Assembly: GCA_022241605.1 (NCBI GenBank)
Contig: JAKOMQ010000003.1
Coordinates: forward strand, 19,655-83,654
Length of the DNA stretch: 64,000 bases
DNA from: Aquimonas sp.
GTDB lineage: Bacteria; Pseudomonadota; Gammaproteobacteria; Xanthomonadales; Xanthomonadaceae
Direction of reading: 5' to 3'
Shown: positions 45,011-54,917 of the stretch, piece after piece
Position numbering within the stretch: position 1 is the first letter of the stretch
How the letters are laid out: each line of letters starts with the position of its first letter
Translations under genes and position numbers: made by a program
Notes under the pieces: generated by a model
Database searches by the model: none
Told to the model about the DNA's origin: nothing
Seen by the model: the letters and a program-made list of their open reading frames with translations, nothing else

Positions 45011-46174
45011 TCAGCGCGGGAGGCTGTCTGGCGCCTTCGCGATGCTGTCCACCACCACCGGGCGAATCGCGTCCATCACCAGCCCGTAGCTGACCTTGTC
45101 GAAGGTGCGGAAAACCATCACGTGGCCAAGGAACTCATCCGGCAGCTTGACCTTGTTGGAGTGCCATTCCGCAGCAATCCTCGTGCGGTGGGCCATACCG
45201 TCGGCAACGCGGTCGCCTTCGGCATAGAGCGCAAACACCTGACCGTTCTCGATCCCTTCGCGGGCGCCCGCCGAGAGCGCGACCACGTCGCGCGGACCGC
45301 CATAACGGTAGTAATCAGTGACCGCCAGCACCCGCATGTTGGCAGGGACGCGGTTTGGGGCGCGGGGCGTGAACACCAGGTCGAAGCCAGGGTGCTGGAT
45401 CGGCATGAGCAGGTCGCCGGCCTTCACCTCGCGCCCTTCCGGGGCCAGCAGCAGGGTGGCGGGATCTCCGCTGCGGGTAACTTCCGCCGTGGTGATGTCC
45501 GCGACTTCCCAGCCAAGTACCTCGAAGCCGTTGTCGGAGGCCGCGTATTCAGCCCATTCGATCCCGGCCGTCTTGGACTGCAGGCCTTCAGAAGCAGTCC
45601 AGTCGTCCTTCTTGAGGCGGGTGCGAGCGGTGGCCGGGTGCGGATGGCCCGCATAGCGCACGGTCGGCCGCACGATGGCCCAGCGCTGGCCTGGCTGGAA
45701 GTCGCCGCCGCGTGCGTAGATCACCTGACCGGACGCGCCGCGCAGGCGGTTTTCCTCGATGGCAAGCACATACGGCACGTCCTGTGGACGTTCGTCGAAC
45801 ACGCGCATGCGCTTGAGGAAGGACTCCACCTCATGCAGCGGGATTGCCGGAATCGCGTCGGCGCGGTCGCGACGGATGCGCGGCTCGCGTCCGCTCACGC
45901 CCAAACGGGGACGACCGTCCAGGTACGCGAGGCTGATCACGTCGCCGGGGTAGATGAGATGCGGGTTTTCGATCTGCGGGTTGGCCTGCCAGATCTCCGG
46001 CCACAGCCAAGGCTGATCAAGGAAGCGCGCAGCGATGTCCCACAGCGTGTCGCCCTTCTGCACCACGTAGGTGTCGGGGTGATCGGCGCGGAGACTCTGG
46101 GCCGCCACGCAGGTGGCAAAGGTCAACGCAGCTGCAGCGACAACCGAAAGCAGTTTTTTAAGCATGGCGGCCAT
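45011..46174 (-). CDS. LysM-domain peptidoglycan-binding protein
   Basis: The 387-residue product (start at 46174 or 46165) has a signal peptide (LLSVVAAAALTFATCVAA). A single LysM domain near residues 33-80 includes YVVQKGDTLWDIAARFLDQP and PHLIYPGDVISL. The rest shows no enzyme motif. It should bind the cell wall in the periplasm. The gene is conserved next to dprA in related genomes and is divergent from def across 193 bp. A TATAGT box upstream (46206-46211, minus strand) could be its -10 element. Confidence 0.9.
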   Translation of the reverse strand: MAAMLKKLLSVVAAAALTFATCVAAQSLRADHPDTYVVQKGDTLWDIAARFLDQPWLWPEIWQANPQIENPHLIYPGDVISLAYLDGRPRLGVSGREPRIRRDRADAIPAIPLHEVESFLKRMRVFDERPQDVPYVLAIEENRLRGASGQVIYARGGDFQPGQRWAIVRPTVRYAGHPHPATARTRLKKDDWTASEGLQSKTAGIEWAEYAASDNGFEVLGWEVADITTAEVTRSGDPATLLLAPEGREVKAGDLLMPIQHPGFDLVFTPRAPNRVPANMRVLAVTDYYRYGGPRDVVALSAGAREGIENGQVFALYAEGDRVADGMAHRTRIAAEWHSNKVKLPDEFLGHVMVFRTFDKVSYGLVMDAIRPVVVDSIAKAPDSLPR

Positions 46175-46367
46175 CTACCTGATTTACCTAGCAGGTTTGA
46201 TCCGCACTATAGCGTAAAGATTTGTGGATTAGAAACGGTTCAGCGACAGTTGTGGTGGGCTTGTGGAGGCCATCACGCCGCACGCCGTGTTCAGCCCGGC
46301 GCTGCTATCCTTTTCGCCATTGTTGTTCCGTCCCCCCGCCGGCCAAGGCCGGCCCCGGCAGGTGCTC

Positions 46368-46877
46368 ATGGCCAAGCTCACCATTCTGGAGTTTCCCGAC
46401 CCGCGCTTGCGCACGCGCGCCCGGGAGGTGCGTCCGGAGGATTTCACTCCGGCGCTGCAGCAGCTGATCGATGACATGTTCGAGACCATGTACGACGCGC
46501 CGGGCATCGGCCTCGCCGCAACGCAGGTCGACCAGCACCTGCGTTTCATGGTGATGGACGTGAGCGAGGATTCGGCCGATCCGCGAGTGTTCATCAACCC
46601 GGAAATCATTGAAAGCGACGGCCACCAGGTTTACCAGGAAGGCTGTTTGTCGGTACCCGGCGTATTTGCCGATGTCACCCGTGCCAACCAGATCACCGTG
46701 CGTGCGCTCGATCGCCACGGCAAGCACTTCGACCTGCAGGCTGACGGCCTGCTGGCCGTTTGCATCCAGCACGAAATGGATCACCTCGAGGGCAAGGTCT
46801 TCGTCGATTATCTTTCGCCATTGAAGCGCGAGCTGGTGCGCAAGAAGCTGGCCAAGCAGCGCCGCGGCGCCGCCTGA
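46368..46877 (+). CDS. def: Peptide deformylase
   Basis: The ATG at 46368 gives 169 residues with all three deformylase motifs: [16 protein letters not shown] and QHEMDH, the last holding the metal histidines and catalytic glutamate. It removes the formyl group from nascent proteins. It is the first gene of the def-fmt-rsmB-DUF4390-ntrY run; fmt begins 44 bp after its stop. Confidence 0.97.
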   Translation: MAKLTILEFPDPRLRTRAREVRPEDFTPALQQLIDDMFETMYDAPGIGLAATQVDQHLRFMVMDVSEDSADPRVFINPEIIESDGHQVYQEGCLSVPGVFADVTRANQITVRALDRHGKHFDLQADGLLAVCIQHEMDHLEGKVFVDYLSPLKRELVRKKLAKQRRGAA

Positions 46878-46921
46878 ACGCCCCTGCAGCGGGCGTCGCG
46901 CCCGCCGGAGATCCGCCCGAA

Positions 46922-47857
46922 ATGACGAAGCCCCTGCGTCTGGTGTTCGCGGGAACGCCGGATTTTTCCGTGCCTCCGCTGGATTCGATCCTCGCCGGGC
47001 CCGATCGCTTGCTAGCCGTCTACACACAGCCCGACCGCCCGGCCGGACGAGGGCGCCAGCTGCAGCCCAGCCCGGTCAAGCAGCGCGCGTTGGCCGCCGG
47101 GGTCGAAGTGCTGCAGCCGCTGAACTTCAAGGACCCTGACGAGCGCGCGCGCCTGGCCGCACTCGAGCCGGATCTGATGATCGTGGTCGCCTACGGCCTG
47201 ATCCTGCCGCAGAAGGTGCTGGACATTCCCCGTCTTGGCTGCTGGAACCTGCACGCCTCGCTGCTGCCGCGATGGCGCGGCGCGGCGCCGATCCAGCGCG
47301 CGATCGAAGCCGGCGACGCCGAGACCGGCGTTCATCTGATGCAGATGGAGCGGGGGCTGGACACGGGCCCAGTGCTGCTGGAGCGGCGCACGCCGATCGA
47401 GGCCGCTGACACCGGCGGCCGCCTGCACGATCGCCTGGCCGTGCTGGGGACGGAACTCCTGCGCGAGGGTCTGGCGCGGCTGCGGGCCGGCGAGCCGCTG
47501 CCCGCCCGCGCCCAGCCGGAGCACGGGGTGACCTACGCCCACAAGCTCGACAAGACCGAGGCGCGGCTGGATTTCCACCTCCCGGCGGCGGTGCTGGAGC
47601 GTCGCGTGCGCGCCTTCAATCCCTGGCCGATCTGCGACTGTGAGGTCGCCGGTGAGCGCCTGCGCGTGCATGCCGCCGAGGCGGTGGCTGCGCCGGCCGG
47701 CTCTGCCCCCGGCAGCGTGCTCGCGGCCAGCGCTGAAGGTCTCGACATCGCCTGCGCTGAGGGCGCCCTGAGGCTGACCGTGGTGCAGCGCGAAGGCGGG
47801 CGTCCGCAGCCGGTGGCGCAGTGGCTGAACGCGTTCCGCGGGCGGCTGCCCGAATGA
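46922..47857 (+). CDS. fmt: Methionyl-tRNA formyltransferase
   Basis: The 311-residue product begins [17 protein letters not shown] and has the family's [18 protein letters not shown] block with catalytic Asn and His. A C-terminal OB-like domain follows. It formylates initiator Met-tRNA, the reaction reversed on proteins by Def encoded just upstream. Its stop overlaps the rsmB start (ATGA). Confidence 0.97.
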   Translation: MTKPLRLVFAGTPDFSVPPLDSILAGPDRLLAVYTQPDRPAGRGRQLQPSPVKQRALAAGVEVLQPLNFKDPDERARLAALEPDLMIVVAYGLILPQKVLDIPRLGCWNLHASLLPRWRGAAPIQRAIEAGDAETGVHLMQMERGLDTGPVLLERRTPIEAADTGGRLHDRLAVLGTELLREGLARLRAGEPLPARAQPEHGVTYAHKLDKTEARLDFHLPAAVLERRVRAFNPWPICDCEVAGERLRVHAAEAVAAPAGSAPGSVLAASAEGLDIACAEGALRLTVVQREGGRPQPVAQWLNAFRGRLPE

Positions 47858-49167
47858 GTCGCGAGCGCGGCCCTGCCGCTGTCCCCGGTGCCGAGGTCCG
47901 CGCCGTCGCCGCGCGCGTGCTGGCGGAGGTGCTGTCCGGTCGTTCGCTGAAAGCGCAGCTGGCGCAGCAGTTGACGGCCCTGCCTGACAGCCGCGATCGC
48001 GCCCTGTGCGAGGCGATCTGCCACGCCGCGCTGCGACGTCGCCTGCGCTATGAGGCGGCGCTGGCACAGCTGCTGGAGCGGCCGATCCCACCCAAGGCGA
48101 GGCACGTGTTCGCGCTCTTGCTGGTTGGCCTGGCCCAGCTCGATGCCCTGCAGATGGTGCCGCACGCGGCGGTTGCCGCGACTGCAGAGGCGGCGCGCAC
48201 GCTGGGCTTCCCCGGCCACGTGGGTCTGGTCAATGCGCTGCTGCGCCGGGTAGCCCGCGAGCCCGGCAACCTATTGGCTGGCGACACGCAGGATGAGGCC
48301 CGGCGCAGCCACCCGACCTGGCTGCGCGAGGCGATCGAGCGCGACTGGCCTGAGCACGCCCCGGCAATCTTCCAAGCCAACCTTGAGCAGGCGCCGCTGT
48401 GGCTGCGCCTGCAGCCGGCCGCCGCAGACGGCGAGGCATTCATCGCGCGCCTGCAGCAGTCCGGCGTGCGGATTCTCGCGCAGCGCGGCGCGGCCCTGGC
48501 CGTCGAAAACGCCGGCGATCCGGCGCGTCTACCAGGCTTCGCCGAGGGTGCCTTCCTGGTGCAGGACTACGCCGCCCAGCAGGCGGTGGAAGCGCTGGCC
48601 CCGGAGCCGGGCCAGCGTGCGCTTGACGCCTGCGCCGCTCCCGGCGGCAAGGCTGCGCAAATCGCGGCGAGCGGCGCGCACCTGTTGGCTGTAGACAGCG
48701 ACGCACGCCGACTTCGCAAGGTCGGCGAAACCTTGCAGCGGCTTGGGCTTGCGGGCGACTTGAAGTGCGCGGACGCGGCCGACACCGCGGCCTGGTGGGA
48801 CGGGCAGCCTTTTGAGCGGATCCTGATCGACGCGCCCTGCACCGCGACCGGGGTGATCCGCCGGCAGCCGGACATCCTGCTGCATCGTCGCAGCTCGGAC
48901 CTGCCGGCGCGGGTCGCCGAGCAGGCGCGCCTGCTGCGGGCGCTGTGGCCTTTGCTGGCTACAGGCGGGCGACTAGTCTATGCAACCTGCTCCGTGCTGA
49001 AAGACGAGAACGAGCGCCAGATCGATGCCTTCCTCGCTGCTCATGCCGAGGCCCGAGCGCTGGACCTGCCTGATGCGCTCGGTCGTCCGGCCGGCGCGGG
49101 CCGCCAGCGCCTGCCCGGAGAAGAGGATGGCGATGGCTTCTTCATCGCCGCACTGGTCAAGGATTAG
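47854..49167 (+). CDS. rsmB: 16S rRNA m5C967 methyltransferase
   Basis: The ATG at 47854 overlaps the fmt stop. The 437-residue product has an N-terminal NusB-like RNA-binding domain, then a SAM domain with [13 protein letters not shown]. Two RNA m5C cysteines are seen in [12 protein letters not shown] and [12 protein letters not shown]. It methylates C967 of 16S rRNA. Its end overlaps the start of the DUF4390 gene. Confidence 0.95.
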   Translation: MSRERGPAAVPGAEVRAVAARVLAEVLSGRSLKAQLAQQLTALPDSRDRALCEAICHAALRRRLRYEAALAQLLERPIPPKARHVFALLLVGLAQLDALQMVPHAAVAATAEAARTLGFPGHVGLVNALLRRVAREPGNLLAGDTQDEARRSHPTWLREAIERDWPEHAPAIFQANLEQAPLWLRLQPAAADGEAFIARLQQSGVRILAQRGAALAVENAGDPARLPGFAEGAFLVQDYAAQQAVEALAPEPGQRALDACAAPGGKAAQIAASGAHLLAVDSDARRLRKVGETLQRLGLAGDLKCADAADTAAWWDGQPFERILIDAPCTATGVIRRQPDILLHRRSSDLPARVAEQARLLRALWPLLATGGRLVYATCSVLKDENERQIDAFLAAHAEARALDLPDALGRPAGAGRQRLPGEEDGDGFFIAALVKD

Positions 49168-49696
49168 GCGGGCCCTGCGTGTTCTCGTGCTGGCCCTGCC
49201 GGTGCTCATGACCGGCTGCCGCAGCGAGCAGGCAGGCCCCGCCGCGGAGGCCCGGATCGATGCTGCGCGTGTGCTGGTTGGGCCCTCCGGTGCGGCGCTG
49301 GAGCTGGATCAATCCCTGCGCTTCAACCCGCGCATGCTCGACGCCCTGTCCAACGGGATCGCGCTGCGGCTGGAGTACCGGCTGCGCGCCTGCACGGGCC
49401 GCCTGCAGGCGCGTCCCGCACTGTGGCTGCGCTACTTCCCGCTCACGCAGGAATACGAACTGCGCTGGCAAGGCGAGTCGGTGGGCCGACGGTTCGAGCG
49501 TCGGGCGGCGCTGCTGGCCGCGCTGGATCGCGTGCGTGTGCCGCTTGCGCCCGGTATGGCCGAGTGTGCGGGCGAGGTCCGGATGCAGCTCGACCGCGCG
49601 GCGCTGCCGGCACCGCTGCGTTTCCCTGCCTTGATCGGACTCGAGGACTGGCGCCTTCGCGCGCGCAGTGACTGGTCGGCGGGGGCACCCGCATGA
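49133..49696 (+). CDS. DUF4390-family exported protein
   Basis: The ATG at 49133 has AGAGGA upstream; it lies inside the end of rsmB, so the two genes overlap by 35 bases. The 187-residue product has a hydrophobic N-terminal segment with a possible lipobox (VLMTGC). A mature domain with LEYRLRA and FPLTQEYEL matches DUF4390. The family is conserved between rsmB and ntrY in this group. Function is unknown. It overlaps ntrY by 4 bases. Confidence 0.85.
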   Translation: MASSSPHWSRIRRALRVLVLALPVLMTGCRSEQAGPAAEARIDAARVLVGPSGAALELDQSLRFNPRMLDALSNGIALRLEYRLRACTGRLQARPALWLRYFPLTQEYELRWQGESVGRRFERRAALLAALDRVRVPLAPGMAECAGEVRMQLDRAALPAPLRFPALIGLEDWRLRARSDWSAGAPA

Positions 49697-51816
49697 ACAC
49701 GCGCCTGCTGCGCCGGCTCGGCATCCTCGCGGTGGCCGGTGGCGTGCTCCTGCTGCTGTTCGCCGCCCTCTATCTGGCCGCCAGCGCGGAGGGTCTGGGC
49801 AACCGCTTCGCCGGCTGGTATCCGCTGGTGTTTGTGGGTGCAGGCCTCGCGGTCGTGCTGCTGGCGCTGGCGATCGGCGCGCGTTTGCTCAAGCTGCGCG
49901 CGCAGCTGCGCGCCGGCGTGCCGGGCGCGCGTCTGACCCGCCGCCTGCTGCTGCTGCTGGTGCTGCTGGCGCTGCCGCCGATTGGCCTGGTCTACGGCTT
50001 TGCGGTGCGTTTCGTGGGCACCAGCGTCGACACCTGGCTGCGCGCCAGCACGCCGCAGGCGCTGGACGCGGCGCTGGAGATCGCCCGCCTGCAGCTGGAG
50101 GAGCGCCGCGAGGATGCGCTGGCCCGCAGCGGGCGGGTGCTGCAGCGGCTGGTGCTGGCCGGCAGCGCCTATGGCCCGGCGCTGGAGGAAACGCTGGACG
50201 CCGAAGGCGCGCTGCAGCTGGCCCTGTTCGACCTCGAAGGGCGCCTGCGCCACGTCGCCGCCGCCGAGCCCGGCCTGCTGCTGCCGGCACCGCCCTCCGA
50301 GGCCGCGCGGCTGGCGGTGGAGGGCACTGGCCGCGAGTTCGCGATCGAACGCATCGACGGACGCAGCCATGCCCGCGTGCTGCTGCGGCTGCCGCGCGAG
50401 CCGCTGCTGCTGCAGGCCCTGTTCGCGCTGCCGACGCGCCAGCTGGAGCTGGCCGAGCAGATCGAGGCAGCCGCCTTTGGCACCCGCCAGGCTCTGTTCC
50501 TTCGCGATGCGCTGAAACAGGTGTTCGTGCTGATCCTGAGTCTGGTGGCCCTGCTTTCAATGTTCATGGCGGTGCTGATCGCCTTCGACCTGGCACGCCG
50601 GCTGGTGGCGCCCATCGCGCGCTTGGCCGAGGCCACCCGCGCCGTGGCCTCCGGTCGACTGGAGCCCGTGCCCGGACCGCTGCCAGGCGATGAGCTGGGC
50701 TTTCTGGTGGAAAGCTTCAACCGCATGACCGACGAGCTCGCGCACAGCCAGGCCGCGGCCGCCGATGCCGCTGCCGAGACAGAGCGCCAACGCGCTTTTC
50801 TGGCCACCGTGCTGGCGCGGCTGTCATCGGCGGTGCTCGCGCTCGATGCCGAGGGCCGCCTGCGGGGCGCCAATGCTGCGGCCGCCGAGCTCTGCGGGCT
50901 CGATATCGCAGCGCTGCAGGGTTTGCGATTGGCCGAGTTGGGCGTGCGCTGTGGTTTCCTGGCGCCGCTCACACAGCTTGCGGCAGCGCGGCTTGCCGAG
51001 CAGGCGCCGGAGTGGCGGCAGGAGCTGGCGGTGGAGCAGGGCGGCGAGCGCCGTCTGCTGATGCTGCGCGGCGCCAGCCTGCCCGAGGGCGGCCAGCTGC
51101 TGGTGATCGACGACACCACCGCGATCGATCGCGCGCGCCGTGACGCCGCCTGGAGCGAGGTTGCGCGGCGGCTTGCCCACGAGGTCAAGAACCCGCTGAC
51201 GCCGATCCAGCTCTCGGCCGAGCGCCTGCGGCGGCGGGTGCTGCCGCAGCTGGCGCCGGCCGAGGCCGAGGTGCTGGACCGCGCCACCCACACCATCGTC
51301 GCCCAGGTCGATGCGCTGAAGACACTGGTCAACGCCTTTGGCGAGTACGCGCGGCCGCCGCAGCTGCAGCTGCAGCCGCTGGATCTGAATGCACTGGTCG
51401 CCGAAGTGCTGGAGCTGTACGAACAGGCGCCCGGTCTGCGGCTGGAGCGCGCACTCGACCCCGCGCTGCCGCCGCTTTGTGCCGACGCCGGCCGCCTGCG
51501 TCAGGTCCTGCACAACCTGCTCAAGAACGCGCAGGAGGCCGCCGCCGAGCGCCCGGCCCTGTGCGTTTGTGTGCTGACCCGATTGCGGGAAGATGTCGGC
51601 AAGCGCTGGGTGGAGCTTGGCGTGGAGGACGACGGTCCCGGCCTGCCCGAGGGCTTCTCCTCCGACTGGTTCGAGCCCTACCGCAGCAGCAAGCCCCGCG
51701 GCACCGGCCTCGGCCTGGCCATCTCGCGCAAGATTGCCGACGAGCATGCCGGCCAGCTGCTGGCCGAGAACCGCGCCGAGGGCGGCGCGCGCTTCCTTCT
51801 GCGTTTACCGCTTTGA
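49693..51816 (+). CDS. ntrY: NtrY-like membrane sensor histidine kinase
   Basis: The 707-residue product has two N-terminal helices (LLLLFAALYLAAS; WYPLVFVGAGLAVVLLALAIGA), then further helices flanking a periplasmic part. Next come HAMP (ARRLVAPIARLAEATRAVASG), a PAS-like domain, and a HisKA H-box with His496 in RRLAHEVKNPLTP. The C-terminal HATPase domain has NLLKNAQEA and GTGLGLAIS. NtrY normally phosphorylates the sigma-54 activator NtrX, but no ntrX follows here. It is the last gene of the def operon. Confidence 0.93.
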   Translation: MNTRLLRRLGILAVAGGVLLLLFAALYLAASAEGLGNRFAGWYPLVFVGAGLAVVLLALAIGARLLKLRAQLRAGVPGARLTRRLLLLLVLLALPPIGLVYGFAVRFVGTSVDTWLRASTPQALDAALEIARLQLEERREDALARSGRVLQRLVLAGSAYGPALEETLDAEGALQLALFDLEGRLRHVAAAEPGLLLPAPPSEAARLAVEGTGREFAIERIDGRSHARVLLRLPREPLLLQALFALPTRQLELAEQIEAAAFGTRQALFLRDALKQVFVLILSLVALLSMFMAVLIAFDLARRLVAPIARLAEATRAVASGRLEPVPGPLPGDELGFLVESFNRMTDELAHSQAAAADAAAETERQRAFLATVLARLSSAVLALDAEGRLRGANAAAAELCGLDIAALQGLRLAELGVRCGFLAPLTQLAAARLAEQAPEWRQELAVEQGGERRLLMLRGASLPEGGQLLVIDDTTAIDRARRDAAWSEVARRLAHEVKNPLTPIQLSAERLRRRVLPQLAPAEAEVLDRATHTIVAQVDALKTLVNAFGEYARPPQLQLQPLDLNALVAEVLELYEQAPGLRLERALDPALPPLCADAGRLRQVLHNLLKNAQEAAAERPALCVCVLTRLREDVGKRWVELGVEDDGPGLPEGFSSDWFEPYRSSKPRGTGLGLAISRKIADEHAGQLLAENRAEGGARFLLRLPL

Positions 51817-52145
51817 TGGCCGCTCATCGCGATTCGGGATTGGAGATTCGGGATTCGAAGCAATCGAGGCAGGGCCCCGGTCTCCGGCGGGATTGAGGAC
51901 CGAGGCCATTGGAGAAACCAAGCGCCTGCGTCGGCAGCGGCTGGATCCCCGTCACGGCAGGGCGCTATACGGACTCCACGGTCACCGCCTCTCCGCACTC
52001 CGCTGAATGCACGCGCCGCGCTTTGCCGGGACCGCCCAGCGTCGCCCTCGCTGCGGCGTCTGGATTTGTTCCAGGGCTCGGAGGGCTGTGAATCCCCGAT
52101 CCCCGCCGTATAGTCGGGTCAGGCCAAACACGGGGAGGGAAGCCT
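51817..52145. other. Intergenic region after ntrY with inverted GATTCGGG-type repeats
   Basis: This 329 bp gap contains GATTCGGGATTGGAGATTCGG near 51831-51857 and a partly complementary GAATCCCCGATCCC near 52090-52104, so the region is bounded by imperfect inverted repeats. No reading frame looks coding, and no response regulator gene is present. An AGGGAAG ribosome-binding site for the CBS gene lies at the right end. Confidence 0.6.
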
Positions 52146-52574
52146 ATGAACAGCGTTCGCCAGATCCTGAAGTCGAAATCCGCCGAGGTCCTGTGCGTGG
52201 TGCCGGAGACGCCGGTGCTGGAAGTGATCCGGCTCATGGCCGAGCACGGCATCGGCTCGGTACTGGTAGTCCGCGGCGATGAGCTGCTTGGCATCGCTAC
52301 GGAGCGCGACTACGCGCGCAAGGTCATCCTTCGTGGTCGCAGTTCCTCCGACACGCCGGTTTCGGAAATCATGTCCAGCCCGGTGGTGACGGTCAGCCCC
52401 GGAGAGGACCTGCGCCGCTGCATGCAGATCGTCACCGAGCGCCGCATACGCCATCTGCCGGTGGTCGACAGCGGTGCGCTGGTCGGCCTGGTCTCGATCG
52501 GCGATCTGCTGAAGTGGGTGATCCGCGAGCAGGAGCAGGAGATCGAACAGCTGCAGCAGTACATCGCCGGCTGA
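52146..52574 (+). CDS. Tandem CBS-domain protein
   Basis: The 142-residue product consists of two CBS domains, recognisable by GIGSVLVVRGDELLGIATER and then RRIRHLPVVDSGALVGLVSI, followed by a short charged helix. Such stand-alone pairs bind adenine nucleotides and regulate unknown partners. It has a good AGGGAAG ribosome-binding site and stands alone between ntrY and the convergent tolC. Confidence 0.92.
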   Translation: MNSVRQILKSKSAEVLCVVPETPVLEVIRLMAEHGIGSVLVVRGDELLGIATERDYARKVILRGRSSSDTPVSEIMSSPVVTVSPGEDLRRCMQIVTERRIRHLPVVDSGALVGLVSIGDLLKWVIREQEQEIEQLQQYIAG

Positions 52575-52591
52575 GCGGATTTCCAAAAGCA

Positions 52592-52615
52592 GGAGGGCGC
52601 CCGCAGGCGCCCTCC
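52592..52615. terminator. Terminator between the CBS gene and tolC
   Basis: A perfect 10-bp stem GGAGGGCGCC / GGCGCCCTCC with a CGCA loop lies between two convergent genes. On the minus strand the stem is followed by TGCTTTTGG, so it best serves tolC but may act both ways. Confidence 0.8.
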
Positions 52616-52639
52616 GAGCAGGCGTGGATTCGCCCTGCC

Positions 52640-54061
52640 TCAGTCCTCGCTGCGGAACTCCGCCAGCGTGGCTTCGGCATCGCGCACCAGAAAGCGGTTG
52701 ACCGCAGCGATGTCGCGCACTTCGATCACGCCGGCGGACTGCTTGAGCTGCAGCGTGTTCACCAGGAAGCCGTGGCGGGCGTTGGAGTAGTCGCGCTGGG
52801 CGCTGGTCAGCACCTGCTGGGCCAGCAGCACGTCGACGATGGTGCGGGTCCCGACCTCGAAGCCGGCTTCGGTGGCCTCCAGCGCACTGCGCGCCGACAC
52901 CAGCGCCTGGCGGCGGGCCTCGGTCTCGGAGATGCCGGCGATCACCGCCCGGTAGGCGCTGCGGGTTTCGCGGGTGACGGCGCGGCGCTGCTGTTCCAGC
53001 TGGTCTTCGGTGGCGTCGCGGGTGTAGACGGCCTGGCGCATCTGAGACTGAACTCGGCCGCCTGTGTAGAGCGGGATGGTGAGGTTCAGGCTGATCGAAC
53101 TGTTGAGTGAATCGCTGTTGGCGGGACGCGCGTTACCGGTCGGGAAAAGGGTCTCACCCCAGCCATTGCTGCCGCTGCGCCCGGCGCTCAAGCCAAGCGT
53201 GGGCAGGTGGGCTGCGCGCGCGCTCGCGATGTCGTGCTGCGACGCTTCCAAGGCCAGGCTGCGGGCACGCAGCAGGGGGTTCTCGCTGAGCGCGGTCTGC
53301 ACCCAGGCATCCAGGCTGGCCGGCTCCGGCGCGCTGGGGCTGAAGCCCTCGTCGAGCCCACGCAGGTTGGTCATGTACTGGCCGGTCAGCTCGGCCAGCA
53401 CCTCACGGGCGTCGTCCAGCGCGTTCTCGGCGGCGATCGCGCCAGCGCGCGAGCCGTCGTAGCGGGCGCGCGCTTCGTGTACGTCGGTAATCGCAGTCAG
53501 GCCCACCTCGAAGCGCTGCTCGGCCTGGTCCAGCTGGCGCTTGACCGCGCGCTCGTCGGCGCGGGCGAAGATCAGGCTGTCGATCGCGGTCAGCACATTG
53601 AAGTAGGCCCGCGCCACGCGCAGCGCCAGGGCGTCGACCGCGGCATCGTAGTCGGCATCCGCAGCGGCTGCGCGCGAGCGGCTGGCGCGCAGGCGGGTGT
53701 AGTTGCTGTGGTCGTAGAGGCTCTGCTCGAGGTTCAGCCCCCAGTTGCGGCCGCGCGTTTCGGAGCGCGAGCTGATCGGGCCAAAACTGACACCGCCGTC
53801 GGCATTCTCGAACGGCTCGACCCCTGCGCTCTGGCCTTCGCCGTCGCGCAGCCCCGCGGATGCCCGCACCTGTGGCAGCAGCGCGGAGCGCGACTGATTC
53901 ACTCCCTCGCCGGTGGCGAGGCGCTGCGATTCCGCGGCGGAAAGCTGTGGGTCGCTCTGCCGCGCAAGTTCGTAGGCCTGCATCAGGTCGGCGGCGCCGG
54001 CACTGCCGGCGGCGGCGAAGGCGAGGGCGAAACACAGGGGGCGCAGGCTGGGCAGTCGCAT
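52640..54061 (-). CDS. tolC: TolC-family outer-membrane efflux channel
   Basis: The ATG at 54061 starts a signal peptide (LCFALAFAAAGSAGA) and gives 473 residues. Two repeats of the outer-membrane efflux fold are visible: DLMQAYELARQSDPQL in the first half and LLRARSLALEASQHDI in the second. It forms the outer-membrane tunnel for export pumps. It follows pcm on the same strand, downstream of the RND pump genes, and likely serves them and the ABC trio. Confidence 0.93.
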   Translation of the reverse strand: MRLPSLRPLCFALAFAAAGSAGAADLMQAYELARQSDPQLSAAESQRLATGEGVNQSRSALLPQVRASAGLRDGEGQSAGVEPFENADGGVSFGPISSRSETRGRNWGLNLEQSLYDHSNYTRLRASRSRAAAADADYDAAVDALALRVARAYFNVLTAIDSLIFARADERAVKRQLDQAEQRFEVGLTAITDVHEARARYDGSRAGAIAAENALDDAREVLAELTGQYMTNLRGLDEGFSPSAPEPASLDAWVQTALSENPLLRARSLALEASQHDIASARAAHLPTLGLSAGRSGSNGWGETLFPTGNARPANSDSLNSSISLNLTIPLYTGGRVQSQMRQAVYTRDATEDQLEQQRRAVTRETRSAYRAVIAGISETEARRQALVSARSALEATEAGFEVGTRTIVDVLLAQQVLTSAQRDYSNARHGFLVNTLQLKQSAGVIEVRDIAAVNRFLVRDAEATLAEFRSED

Positions 54062-54095
54062 GGCAGGTCCTTTGGCGAGCGGAAGGTGCGTGCGG

Positions 54096-54749
54096 TTACA
54101 GCGCGAAGCGCTGCACCGGTTCGGCACCGTGGAGATAGGGAACATCGGTTTCGAACAGGCTCTCGGTGGCAAAGCCGTGCTCGGTGCGGGTGAGCAGCAC
54201 CGCCTCCTGCACCGGGCTGGCGCCGCGGATCACGAACAGCCGGCCGCCCGGGCGCACCCAGTCGAGGAAGCGCTGCGGCAGCTCGGCCACCGCACCGCTG
54301 ACAGCGACTGCATCAAACTGGCGGCCGGGGCTGAATGACAGCGCGTTCGCGATCTCCAGCGTGGCGTTGGTGACGCCGGCGGTAGTCAAGCGGCCGCGCG
54401 CGCGCTCGATGAAATCCTCGTGCATATCGATGCTGTGCACCGCGCGCGCCAGTTGGGCAAGGCAGGCCGTGAGGTAACCGGAGCCGGTGCCGACCTCCAG
54501 CACCTCATGCTCGGGCGCGAGGTCCAGCGCCTGCAGCAGGCGGCCCTCGATCACCGGCTTCAGCATGAACTCCCCGTGCTCCAGCGGCAGGGCCAGGTCG
54601 GCATAGGCCAGCTTGCGGTGGCGAGGCGGCGCGAAGTCCTCGCGCTTGACGCTGCCGATCACGTCCAGCACGCGGAAGTCCAGCACTTCCCAAGGCCGGA
54701 CCTGCTGCTCGACCATTGCGAAGCGGGCCTGTTCGAAGTCAACTGCCAT
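54096..54749 (-). CDS. pcm: Protein-L-isoaspartate O-methyltransferase family protein
   Basis: The ATG at 54749 (MAVDFEQARF) has AGGA at good spacing, and gives 217 residues. The family motif VLEVGTGSGYLTACLAQL is present, as is the substrate-side segment MVEQQVRPWEVLD. These methylate damaged isoaspartyl residues for repair. The tolC-pcm pairing is typical of this group. Exact repair activity is inferred from family only. Confidence 0.9.
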   Translation of the reverse strand: MAVDFEQARFAMVEQQVRPWEVLDFRVLDVIGSVKREDFAPPRHRKLAYADLALPLEHGEFMLKPVIEGRLLQALDLAPEHEVLEVGTGSGYLTACLAQLARAVHSIDMHEDFIERARGRLTTAGVTNATLEIANALSFSPGRQFDAVAVSGAVAELPQRFLDWVRPGGRLFVIRGASPVQEAVLLTRTEHGFATESLFETDVPYLHGAEPVQRFAL

Positions 54750-54917
54750 GTTCATGTCCTGCTTGCGGGCACGCGCTGGTTGCGCGCGCAAGACCGCGTA
54801 GTGTAGGCGCTGGCCTTGTGCCCCGCCAAATGCCGTGGCGGTGCGGGGCGGCCCGGTCCCCGCATCCATGCGGCTGAGAGCTTGCGCTTTCCATCGCCCC
54901 TGTCGCAGTGCGGAAAG

